This document shows positions 1-5,512 of a stretch of 7,254 nt of DNA, one piece after another. The stretch covers positions 1 to 7,254 of the forward strand of contig JASLKI010000025.1 of NCBI GenBank assembly GCA_030747575.1. Reading direction: 5' to 3'. Source of the stretch: Verrucomicrobiota bacterium (GTDB lineage: Bacteria; Verrucomicrobiota; Verrucomicrobiia; Limisphaerales; UBA1096). The position numbers and the translations under genes were made by a program. The first letter of the stretch is position 1; the number at the start of each line of letters is the position of its first letter. Below the pieces are notes generated by a model. It saw only the letters and a program-made list of their open reading frames with translations. It was not told the DNA's origin and did no database searches.

Positions 1-2
1 TG

Positions 3-842
3 CTGCCGCGCATCGACTCGTTCGAGCCGGTCATCGGCCCGGCGCAAACCATGGTCATCATTCGCGGTGCCGGGTTTCACAAGATTTTGTTTTTGAAATT
101 CGGCACCGGCGTGGCGGTGTTCGAGCGCAGGTCTGCCGGCGAACTGCTGGCGCGTGTGCCGTCGAACGCCTCGACCGGCCCGGTGTCGATCATCACGCCC
201 GACGGCGAGGTGGCCAGTGACGCGGTCTTCACCGCCACGGCCCCTGGCGACCTGCAGATGACCTCGGCCGCGGCTAGCCCGGACTACCGGCCTGATCAGC
301 CTGTGCAAATTAACAGTCGGCTGGTTTTCTTTGGGCCAACCGTGGCCACGCAGGTGATGGTGACGAACCAACTACCGGCCGGTGTTACGCTGCTCTCGGC
401 TAAGCCAGAGCCGACGCAGGTGCTCGGTAACGGGCGGATGCTGGTGTACGCGCTTGGCCAAGTGGAGCCGGGTGCTGCCGTTGATTTTGAGCTCATGCTG
501 CTGCCCTTGGCCAAGGGACAGTTCACCAATGTCATTCGCGCCACGGCGTACGAGGGCGATATCGTGCCGATCAACAATGGCGCGATCGCCCGCTTCGTGG
601 TGTACAAGCCGGGCGACATCCGGTTGGGCATCAGCGTTGATCCGTTCGGGCACACGTTCACGCTGAGCTGGGTGGAACTCGGCCTGCCGGTGACGGTAGA
701 AACCGTGTCGTTCCTGCCCAGCAACAATTGGCGTGACTTGCCGTTCGAGCCGTGGACCGTCGGCGGCCGAACCTTTGTGACCCTAAAAAAATTCGGTTTC
801 CAAGCCCACTTTCGCCTACGAATGAATCTGGACGAAAACTAA
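3..842 (+). CDS. Secreted/cell-surface protein with TIG, DUF11-like and C-terminal modules (5' end missing)
   Basis: The gene is open from the left edge, and the true start lies outside the window. The ATG at 51 is not the start, because the conserved domain begins before it ('IDSFEPVIGPAQTMVIIRGAGF' spans it, reading from base 3). Visible residues about 1-80 match an IPT/TIG immunoglobulin-like fold, with the pattern I-x-S-F-x-P-x-x-G-P...I-x-G-x-G-F. Residues about 85-200 resemble a DUF11-type repeat of bacterial surface proteins ('VMVTNQLPAGVTLLSAKPEP'). The last 75 or so residues ('FTLSWVELG...WRDLPFEPW...AHFRLRMN') resemble the C-terminal beta module that ends many verrucomicrobial extracellular proteins. 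No catalytic motif is visible, so it is probably a structural, adhesive or carbohydrate-associated protein. The GC content is high (39 of 60 at 541-600), unlike the following DNA. I am fairly sure of the domain types and unsure of the function. Confidence 0.8.
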   Translation: MPRIDSFEPVIGPAQTMVIIRGAGFHKILFLKFGTGVAVFERRSAGELLARVPSNASTGPVSIITPDGEVASDAVFTATAPGDLQMTSAAASPDYRPDQPVQINSRLVFFGPTVATQVMVTNQLPAGVTLLSAKPEPTQVLGNGRMLVYALGQVEPGAAVDFELMLLPLAKGQFTNVIRATAYEGDIVPINNGAIARFVVYKPGDIRLGISVDPFGHTFTLSWVELGLPVTVETVSFLPSNNWRDLPFEPWTVGGRTFVTLKKFGFQAHFRLRMNLDEN

Positions 843-1120
843 TGGTTTCGAGGACAATTCAAGTCTTTGTCTTGATCCACAAGGCAAAAAAATCTTAGTT
901 TGCCGACGCGGAAGGGAAGTTATACCAACAATTGTTTGTGTTTTGTCGAGGTGATGCTGCTGGAAAGTTGGTCGTGGCGGTCTGAGTTTGTCCAAGGTCG
1001 TGTTATGTTATTGTGTGTTGAAAGACCGTTGCCAGAACGTACCACTCGATTACGAGATGAACTATACACAAGACAGACTTGTCTGTTACGGATAAATGCC
1101 CACCCGAATTTAATTCCAAG
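843..1120. other. AT-rich gene-free stretch between the TIG/DUF11 gene and the glycosyltransferase
   Basis: No convincing coding frame is visible. A 74-codon open frame at 900-1124 has no family resemblance and overlaps the next gene. A weak 5-bp hairpin (tcaag at 859-863 with cttga at 871-875) follows the stop of the upstream gene but has no T-run, so no clear terminator is seen. There is a 10-bp palindrome, aacaattgtt, at 927-936 and a stronger dyad at 1073-1086. This is where base composition drops relative to the left flank. Confidence 0.5.
1073..1086. promoter_or_regulatory. 14-base dyad upstream of the glycosyltransferase (candidate operator)
   Basis: acagac-tt-gtctgt is two perfect 6-base inverted arms with a 2-base centre. 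It ends 34 bases before the ATG at 1121. The symmetry and position fit a repressor or activator site, but no regulator gene and no convincing -35/-10 pair is visible next to it, so the role is inference. Confidence 0.25.
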
Positions 1121-1870
1121 ATGAGCATAAAGAAAATTTCTGACAATGTTGTGAATGTGATTTGCATGAAGTGGGGGGATAAGTTCGGCCCCGAATATGT
1201 CAACCGTCTTTACGGAATGGTTGCCAGAAACCTGACACTTAATTTCCGATTTATCTGTTTCACAGAAGATCAAAAGGGGATTCGCCCTGAGGTGGAAATC
1301 CAACCGCTTCCTGAACTTGATATACCGGAAGGTCTACCGGAGCGGGGTTGGATGAAGTTGACGTTGTATGCGGAAGATTTTGGGAATCTTTCCGGCCCAA
1401 CGCTTTTCCTTGATTTGGATGTCGTCATAGTTGGTAGCATCGATTGCCTGTTCGAATATGAAGCTGAATTTGCAATCGTCCATGACAAGCATCGACCAGC
1501 CAGAATGATCGGAAACTCTTCCGTGTTTAGGTTTGAGATCGGGAGATATCCGCACATACTCAAGAATTTCACGGATAATTTCGTAGAGATCAGAAAACAA
1601 TTCAGGCACGAACAGGCTTACCTGTCTTCTGAAATTCGAAAACTGGGGATACTGAAATTCTGGCCTGATGATTGGTGTCCGAGTTTTAAATACCACTGTG
1701 TTCCCTCCTGGCCCAAGTCGTGGTTCCAAACTCCCCGGATTCCAGAAAACTCAAGGGTAATCATCTTCCACGGGAACCCCAATCCACCAGGTGCCCTGAT
1801 CGGGGAGAGTGGGAAATGGTGGCGTCTTATTCGCCCATCCCCTTGGCTTGAAAAATATTGGACAGAATAG
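1121..1870 (+). CDS. GT8-like / DxD-type glycosyltransferase
   Basis: The 249-residue protein probably transfers a sugar from a nucleotide-sugar donor to a surface glycan or lipid-linked acceptor in the cytoplasm. The key motif is 'LFLDLDVVIVGSID' (residues 95-108), with D98-L-D100 as the expected metal/nucleotide-binding DxD. Other marks are 'VICMKWGDKFGPEYVNRLY' near the N-terminus, 'RGWMKL' (75-80), 'GNSSVFRF' (131-138), 'HEQAYLS' (163-169), and 'FHGNPNPP' (216-223), a typical late His-Gly motif of this fold. No signal peptide or membrane segment is seen. I chose ATG 1121 because the family-like sequence starts just after it; the frame also opens at a TTG at 1079, which would add 14 unconvincing residues. 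No good Shine-Dalgarno sequence precedes either start. The gene is AT-rich (23 G/C of 60 at 1561-1620), unlike the left flank and the ribosomal operon, which suggests transfer. Glycosyltransferase is quite sure; the substrate is unknown. Confidence 0.82.
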   Translation: MSIKKISDNVVNVICMKWGDKFGPEYVNRLYGMVARNLTLNFRFICFTEDQKGIRPEVEIQPLPELDIPEGLPERGWMKLTLYAEDFGNLSGPTLFLDLDVVIVGSIDCLFEYEAEFAIVHDKHRPARMIGNSSVFRFEIGRYPHILKNFTDNFVEIRKQFRHEQAYLSSEIRKLGILKFWPDDWCPSFKYHCVPSWPKSWFQTPRIPENSRVIIFHGNPNPPGALIGESGKWWRLIRPSPWLEKYWTE

Positions 1871-2237
1871 CAATATGTCGGACCATCCGTTCTTAAAATT
1901 TCGCGTGGAAGGACCCGGATCGTCTTCTTCATCGCGCAACCCAAATATACGAAATGAATAATAACCCCAAGTTGTACTTTCAATATATGTAATGCTCGAA
2001 ATCGGTAATGATGTATCCAGCCCCTTTGGTACCTACAGTCTTAGCCCGCTTCGGAAAGTTGTCCTTTCAATCGCTTGACTGCCTCGATGAAAGTTGTCGA
2101 CTAGGAAACCGGCGAAGAGATCGTTCAAGAGAAGAAAGAAAAGTTCGAGTAATCTCTTGGCCTGATTTTCTTTCCAACGCCTCCGAGCATCTGGTCGTGG
2201 GCGTTTTTTTGCTTCTCGATCGGGAACGGAGTGTGTA
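1871..2237. other. Gene-poor spacer between glycosyltransferase and kinase genes
   Basis: These 367 bases hold no recognisable gene. Two 28-codon frames (1875-1961, starting 'MSDHPFLKFRVEGPG', and 1992-2078, starting 'MLEIGNDVSSPFGTYSLSPL') follow each other. They could be remnants of a decayed gene or chance. A 10-base direct repeat gaaagttgtc occurs at 2054-2063 and 2089-2098. A 7-bp stem (aagagat at 2115-2121, atctctt at 2152-2158) encloses a purine-rich 30-base loop, and a terminator-like hairpin follows at 2176-2210. No tRNA or other known RNA is recognised. Confidence 0.45.
2176..2210 (+). terminator. Terminator-like hairpin with T-run, 27 bases before the kinase start
   Basis: Arms aacgcc (2176-2181) and ggcgtt (2200-2205) pair perfectly. 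A G-U pair, a mismatch and three more base pairs can extend the stem inward. A run of seven T follows at 2204-2210. This fits an intrinsic terminator for transcripts from the left, for example from the glycosyltransferase. It lies so close to the kinase ATG (2238) that the kinase must either have a promoter overlapping it or be controlled by read-through. Confidence 0.5.
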
Positions 2238-3089
2238 ATGGTTTGTCACACGTCAAAAGCCTCCCTCAGCTTTCAAGATTGTCAGGAGTGTCGCCGAACG
2301 GATGGAACCACGTTCTGGTTCACGCCGCTGGTCAGTGATGAGGGCGCAAAGCACCTGTTGAAAACGCTGCCGAACCCCCGCTTTGACGACCCTGACCCAC
2401 AAGCCACCTTGCTGAAAAAGGCGCGCCAACGCCTTGTCACCAAGATCAAGCCTCATGGCGTGGATGGGACCAGCGCAGTCATCAAAATCTTTCCGCTTCG
2501 AAACCCCATTTCGCGCCTGAGACACCGTAAATACGCCTATACCGAATTTATAAACTACTCCAAGGCCCAAGCCCGCGGCATTCCCACGCCAAAGGTTTAT
2601 GCCTTTTGGGAAAATCGCAAGTTTGGCCTTGTGAATGGCTCGGGCGTGTTGATTGAGTTCCTAGAAGGATACAAGAACATCCTCGAGATATCGAAGGAAA
2701 CCGATATCGATTACCAGCAGGCCGCATTGGTCGCCATTCCCGCCATTTGCGTGATGTATGAAACCGGTGCCTTCAATGCTGATGGGCGTGATGAAAATAT
2801 CTATATCGCCAACAATGGCGCCAGACCCGAACAGTTTAGCATTATCGACTGGCAATATGCCGGTTTCAGCGCGCCTCGCTCCGATTGGTTGCTGGAACAC
2901 CTTGTGGCCTATTTCATCCGCAAGGCGCCTGAACGAGATCAGAATGGGTTGCGCAATGTATGGACTGAAAAAGTCAGACAGGCCGCAAATCACCCAGCAT
3001 CCGCTGACGAGTTTCAGTCCCGCATTGAGAGGTTGCTCAAACGTCCCCCCTCCACAAATCAACGCATTGCCATGACCCCCTTGGAGTGA
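2238..3089 (+). CDS. Kdo-kinase/APH-like phosphotransferase (surface glycan kinase)
   Basis: The 283-residue protein has a eukaryotic-kinase-like fold of the lipopolysaccharide kinase (Kdo kinase/WaaP) and aminoglycoside phosphotransferase type. Likely ATP-contacting residues are K83 in 'AVIKIF' and E103 in 'AYTEF'. 'VLIEFLEGYKN' (137-147) fits the hinge region. The catalytic loop 'NADGRDENIYI' (180-190) keeps D182 and N187 of the usual H-x-D-x-x-x-x-N, but Asn replaces His. 'IIDWQYAG' (202-209) supplies D204, the metal-binding Asp equivalent to that of DFG. It probably phosphorylates a sugar or lipid in envelope biogenesis; the substrate cannot be read. The first 75 or so residues match nothing I recognise. 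The ATG at 2238 has a plausible RBS (cggag) about 8 bases upstream. The next gene starts 11 bases after the stop, which implies cotranscription. An APH-type small-molecule kinase is the main alternative. Confidence 0.72.
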   Translation: MVCHTSKASLSFQDCQECRRTDGTTFWFTPLVSDEGAKHLLKTLPNPRFDDPDPQATLLKKARQRLVTKIKPHGVDGTSAVIKIFPLRNPISRLRHRKYAYTEFINYSKAQARGIPTPKVYAFWENRKFGLVNGSGVLIEFLEGYKNILEISKETDIDYQQAALVAIPAICVMYETGAFNADGRDENIYIANNGARPEQFSIIDWQYAGFSAPRSDWLLEHLVAYFIRKAPERDQNGLRNVWTEKVRQAANHPASADEFQSRIERLLKRPPSTNQRIAMTPLE

Positions 3090-3100
3090 GATCGCTCACC

Positions 3101-4318
3101 ATGTCAACGACACAAGCCCGCCCAAACTTTTGGCACAATTTGGCCCTCAAGACGCGGTTTGCACATGCACGCCTTAAGAAAGGCACCGTCCGCTTCAAGA
3201 CCAGTAATCTGGCCTCGGTCTATGCTGCCTATGAAGAACGGGGCATCGCCTATGTCGTGTTGCGGTGGGCGGCCGAGGTACCGATGGAGCAGTCCGAAGA
3301 AGAGGGTTACACGAAAGACGTGGATCACCTGATTGCGGCCAAGGATGTGTTGGCCGCGCTGGATGTTTCTTCGGCCTATCCGGGGAAGATTAAGTGCGAT
3401 TACTACTCAGCCGAAGGGCGCTCAGGGACATCCTATAACGGGATGCCTTACTATCAACCGGAGCGGGCGCTGTCGATTCTGGCCCGCCGCAGCCGCGATC
3501 CGCGTGGGTTCTATCGCCCTTGCCTTGAGGACGAGTTTTTCGCGTTTGCCTATCACCTTTGCTATCATAAAGGACATCGGGCAGGCATTCCGACAGGCAC
3601 AGACGTTGCCCCCGACACAGACGCCACACGCGACTATCTGGCCGAATTGAAACGGCTCGCAATCAAGGCGCAGCGCAACGATCTTCCCGAAAACATGACG
3701 CTATTGGGCCTGCATCACTATCTGGTACGGAACAAATGGGGGATGCCTTACGACCTCATGCTGCGCTGGCCCGACAGTCATCCTTTCATGGAAGCTCTCA
3801 TCTGTTTTGAAGAGGCCGCGATGGAGGGGGATTGCCCGCTTGCCAAAGACCTGACCATCATCGTTCTTCGCGATGATTGCGATAGCCCCGAACTGGAAGA
3901 AATAGCCCGTAAAAAAATTGCTGAACGGTTCACGATTAGGCAAGAGATCCGTCTGGATGGGGCCGCCCGCGCAAGGGTGATTCAGCGGACACGTGGAGGA
4001 AACTGGAACGAAAAAGGGAGGGAAGAGACGATAGGGCCGACACTTGCTTTCCTGTGCCGCAATGCACCCGAACCTGGCCCACTGCCCGACAATATGAGCG
4101 CGGCCAAGGTCGCCAAGCGCTACCCGCAGGTTCATCACACCGATGTTCTAATCAAACGTGCGATTCGGGCGGCCATTAACAAGGTGGCTCCGACCTCATT
4201 CAGCAGGGCTGCAATCCACGCAACAGACAACCCGATGGAAGCTGTCAAAACCCTGCGTGCCATATTGGACGATAAGGCGCGAGCTTTTCTGGAAGACTTC
4301 GCAAAAGGCCCGCGATAG
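3101..4318 (+). CDS. Nucleotidyltransferase-fold-like protein of a surface polysaccharide locus
   Basis: The 405-residue protein has an N-terminal region recalling the uncharacterised nucleotidyltransferases of capsule and O-antigen loci. 'ERGIAYVVLRWAAEVP' (46-61) is followed by 'TKDVDHLIAA' (71-80), where D73 and D75 fit the metal-binding D-x-D after a helix. The usual G-S before the acidic pair is not obvious. 'EFFAFAYHLCYHKGHRAG' (about 135-152) is a strongly patterned His/Tyr motif that I recall in similar proteins. The C-terminal half is helical-looking and basic, without a recognised domain. There is no signal peptide. I chose the ATG at 3101; a GTG at 3086 overlaps the kinase stop and would add five residues. 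The 11-base gap to the kinase implies cotranscription and probably a shared pathway, such as adding a phosphate- or nucleotide-linked decoration to a glycan. The family assignment is from memory and the activity is inferred. Confidence 0.55.
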   Translation: MSTTQARPNFWHNLALKTRFAHARLKKGTVRFKTSNLASVYAAYEERGIAYVVLRWAAEVPMEQSEEEGYTKDVDHLIAAKDVLAALDVSSAYPGKIKCDYYSAEGRSGTSYNGMPYYQPERALSILARRSRDPRGFYRPCLEDEFFAFAYHLCYHKGHRAGIPTGTDVAPDTDATRDYLAELKRLAIKAQRNDLPENMTLLGLHHYLVRNKWGMPYDLMLRWPDSHPFMEALICFEEAAMEGDCPLAKDLTIIVLRDDCDSPELEEIARKKIAERFTIRQEIRLDGAARARVIQRTRGGNWNEKGREETIGPTLAFLCRNAPEPGPLPDNMSAAKVAKRYPQVHHTDVLIKRAIRAAINKVAPTSFSRAAIHATDNPMEAVKTLRAILDDKARAFLEDFAKGPR

Positions 4319-4441
4319 GCGGATTACTCTGGCAGTTTGGCCATCTTCGCAATGGTCTTTGCAGTGACGATGGTGTTTTGCCATAAAATGATGGGTTCCT
4401 CTGAATTACGTCGTCTCCTTTCTGCGGTTGATATCTTTTCT

Positions 4442-4460
4442 CAGGCAAATTCACTTTCAA
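4442..4460 (+). repeat. Direct repeat copy 1 (caggcaaattcactttcaa)
   Basis: It matches the copy at 4984-5001 at 17 of 19 aligned positions, with one substitution and one single-base gap. The repeats bracket about 520 bases of non-coding DNA upstream of rpsP. They may mark a duplicated promoter element or an old insertion boundary. Chance is not excluded. Confidence 0.35.
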
Positions 4461-4800
4461 GCCTGGAATAATCGGGGGGGATCCGACAGAAATACGAACC
4501 CGGTTTCCTGACATCGCACAAGTGACTACGCTTCCTGGTGAAAACCCGTTTCGTCAACTTACGTCGGCCGATTTAGAATCGGGCAAATACGCTTCATTGA
4601 CACAAATTCCTTTCTCGTCGCATACACTTGTGGTGCCCGACAGCGATCACACAGCTTTGGTAAAACAGCAAAACCCAGATTCTCGGCAGACCCGACTAAT
4701 GCGAAAAAGGGCAACCAACCGAATCCTTTTCTCCTTTTGGCATTCTCCAACGGTTGGGCAACACGTTCAACGGACCCGTGATTATGGGCGGAGGAACCAG

Positions 4801-4970
4801 ATTGCAACGGAGTTGCGCAGAGCCGATAGCGCATGGAATGCGCTTGGCCAAGCGGGCGATGCATTATTCTCGAAGCCTAAAAAGGCCCCGAAAAACAAGC
4901 GAAAAAGTTCAAAAATGGGGTTGCAATGAGAGTGGGGAGCGAATACGTTGTGCGGCCCCAATTTCGGGGC
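4801..4970 (+). ncRNA. Candidate structured leader or RNA upstream of rpsP
   Basis: Several perfect inverted repeats crowd into 170 bases. gcaac-gga-gttgc (4804-4816) and gcgcat-gga-atgcgc (4829-4843) are two hairpins with the same GGA loop. attgcaac (4801-4808) can pair with gttgcaat (4920-4927). gccccgaaa (4885-4893) can pair with tttcggggc (4962-4970). The last arm can instead form a local hairpin with gcccc (4955-4959). Several pairings exclude each other, as in regulatory leaders. No known RNA family is recognised. It may be an rpsP leader, a separate small RNA, or coincidence. Confidence 0.25.
4841..4854. repeat. 14-base perfect palindrome with CTTGGCCAAG core
   Basis: cgcttggccaagcg is fully self-complementary. 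Its 10-base core also occurs at 453-462 and at 506-515, the latter inside another 14-base palindrome at 504-517, both within the first gene. Nine of the ten bases recur at 6964-6972. Here it abuts a hairpin (4829-4843) in the rpsP upstream region. A protein-binding or methylation site is possible; the function is unknown. Confidence 0.4.
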
Positions 4971-4974
4971 AGTC

Positions 4975-5003
4975 TTGATTTTGCAGGCTAATTCACTTCA
5001 AAT
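4975..5003 (+). promoter_or_regulatory. Weak sigma70-like promoter candidate for the rpsP operon
   Basis: ttgatt (4975-4980) and tcaaat (4998-5003) each match the consensus hexamers at four of six positions, with a 17-base spacer. They sit 27 bases before the rpsP ATG. A promoter is required somewhere in this gap, but the match is modest and other sites are possible. Confidence 0.25.
4984..5001 (+). repeat. Direct repeat copy 2 (caggctaattcacttcaa)
   Basis: This is the near-identical partner of 4442-4460. It overlaps the proposed spacer and -10 region of the rpsP promoter, so the left copy could be a duplicated or relic promoter segment. Confidence 0.35.
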
Positions 5004-5030
5004 CTCTGCGAAATCATCTGTTTTACAGTC

Positions 5031-5507
5031 ATGGTTAAAATTCGTTTAAGGCGTTTCGGAAAGAAGAACACACCGGTTTACCGCGTTGTGGTGGCAGACG
5101 GTCGTTCGCCGCGTGATGGCAGGATTATCGAGGAGATCGGCACGTACGATCCGCTGCTCAAGAACAACAATTTCACCCTGAACCTCGACCGGGTTGATTA
5201 CTGGCTCGGCGTCGGTGCCCAGGCGTCGGACACGGTGCACTCCTTCATCAAGAAGGCCCGCAAGGGTCCGGTGGAAGCGGCCGATGAAGAACCGGCGTCT
5301 GAAGCCGTCGAGGCTCCGGCAGAAACGGAGGCGCCACCGGAACCCGCAGAAGCCGCTGCGGAAGTTGGCGTGGCGGAGGAACCCGCCGCTGCGGAGGCAA
5401 CGGAGCCGGAAGCTCCCGCTGCGCCCGAGGCATCCGCCCCTGAGGAAGCGCCCGAGCCGGAAGCACCCGCTGCCGCCGAAGCTGACGCGCCCAAGGCGGA
5501 CAATTAA
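5031..5507 (+). CDS. rpsP: 30S ribosomal protein bS16 with long Ala/Pro/Glu-rich tail
   Basis: bS16 is a small-subunit ribosomal protein that stabilises the 16S rRNA 5' and central domains during assembly. Residues 1 to about 80 give the complete family core: 'MVKIRLRRFGKKNTPVYRVV', 'DGRSPRDGRIIEEIGTYDPL', then 'VDYWLGVGAQASDTVHSFIKKAR'. The usual protein is about 80-90 residues and this one is 158. The extra 78 or so residues are low-complexity, acidic and rich in Ala, Pro and Glu, ending in two 17-residue tandem repeats. The tail is probably disordered and solvent-exposed. The ATG at 5031 is fixed by the family N-terminus, yet no Shine-Dalgarno sequence precedes it (ttttacagtc). It is the first gene of a four-gene operon, and khpA starts 5 bases after its stop. 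Identification is certain; the tail function is unknown. Confidence 0.97.
   Translation: MVKIRLRRFGKKNTPVYRVVVADGRSPRDGRIIEEIGTYDPLLKNNNFTLNLDRVDYWLGVGAQASDTVHSFIKKARKGPVEAADEEPASEAVEAPAETEAPPEPAEAAAEVGVAEEPAAAEATEPEAPAAPEASAPEEAPEPEAPAAAEADAPKADN
5403..5504 (+). repeat. Two tandem 51-base / 17-residue repeats in the bS16 tail
   Basis: Unit 1 (5403-5453) encodes EPEAPAAPEASAPEEAP and unit 2 (5454-5504) encodes EPEAPAAAEADAPKADN. The first 19 bases of the two units differ at one position only (gagccggaagctcccgctg and gagccggaagcacccgctg). This suggests tail growth by in-frame duplication. Confidence 0.7.
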
Positions 5508-5512
5508 ACAGC

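Larger units (their letters stand above)
4319..5030. other. Long gene-poor region upstream of the rpsP operon
   Basis: These 712 bases have no convincing gene. The frame of the preceding gene stays open for 50 codons past its TAG (4319-4468), with a hydrophobic start ('SGSLAIFAMVFAVTMVFC'). A GTG-started 135-codon frame at 4522-4929 has no family resemblance and runs through inverted repeats. Visible structure includes a 7-bp inverted repeat (ccaaccg 4715-4721, cggttgg 4751-4757), the dyad-rich block 4801-4970, and a pair of near-identical 18/19-base direct repeats (4442-4460 and 4984-5001). No tRNA is recognised. The right end presumably carries the rpsP promoter and leader. Confidence 0.5.

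Noticed and set aside
51..842. ATG at 51 as the start of the TIG/DUF11 gene
   Set aside because: The TIG domain pattern begins before this Met and the frame is open to the left edge, so the gene is 5'-truncated by the window.
1079..1120. Upstream TTG start for the glycosyltransferase
   Set aside because: The added 14 residues are unlike the family, the codon is weak, and the start would fall inside the dyad at 1073-1086.
900..1124. 74-codon open frame on the + strand
   Set aside because: It has no family resemblance and overlaps the start of the glycosyltransferase; it begins at a non-ATG codon in AT-rich DNA.
2008..2238. 76-codon open frame whose TAA overlaps the kinase ATG (TAATG)
   Set aside because: The overlap looks like translational coupling, but the sequence is Arg/Ser-rich without a recognisable domain and runs through a terminator-like hairpin. 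I judge it chance; conservation would change this.
3086..3100. GTG start for the nucleotidyltransferase-like gene overlapping the kinase stop
   Set aside because: No space for a ribosome-binding site fits it better than the ATG at 3101, and the extra five residues carry no family signal.
4522..4929. 135-codon GTG-started frame upstream of rpsP
   Set aside because: The protein has no recognisable fold, has patchy composition and is written across several inverted repeats; it is more likely non-coding.
5198..5503. Antisense Ala/Ser/Gly-rich open frame opposite rpsP
   Set aside because: It is the mirror of the GC-rich Ala/Pro/Glu repeats of the bS16 tail and has no independent support.
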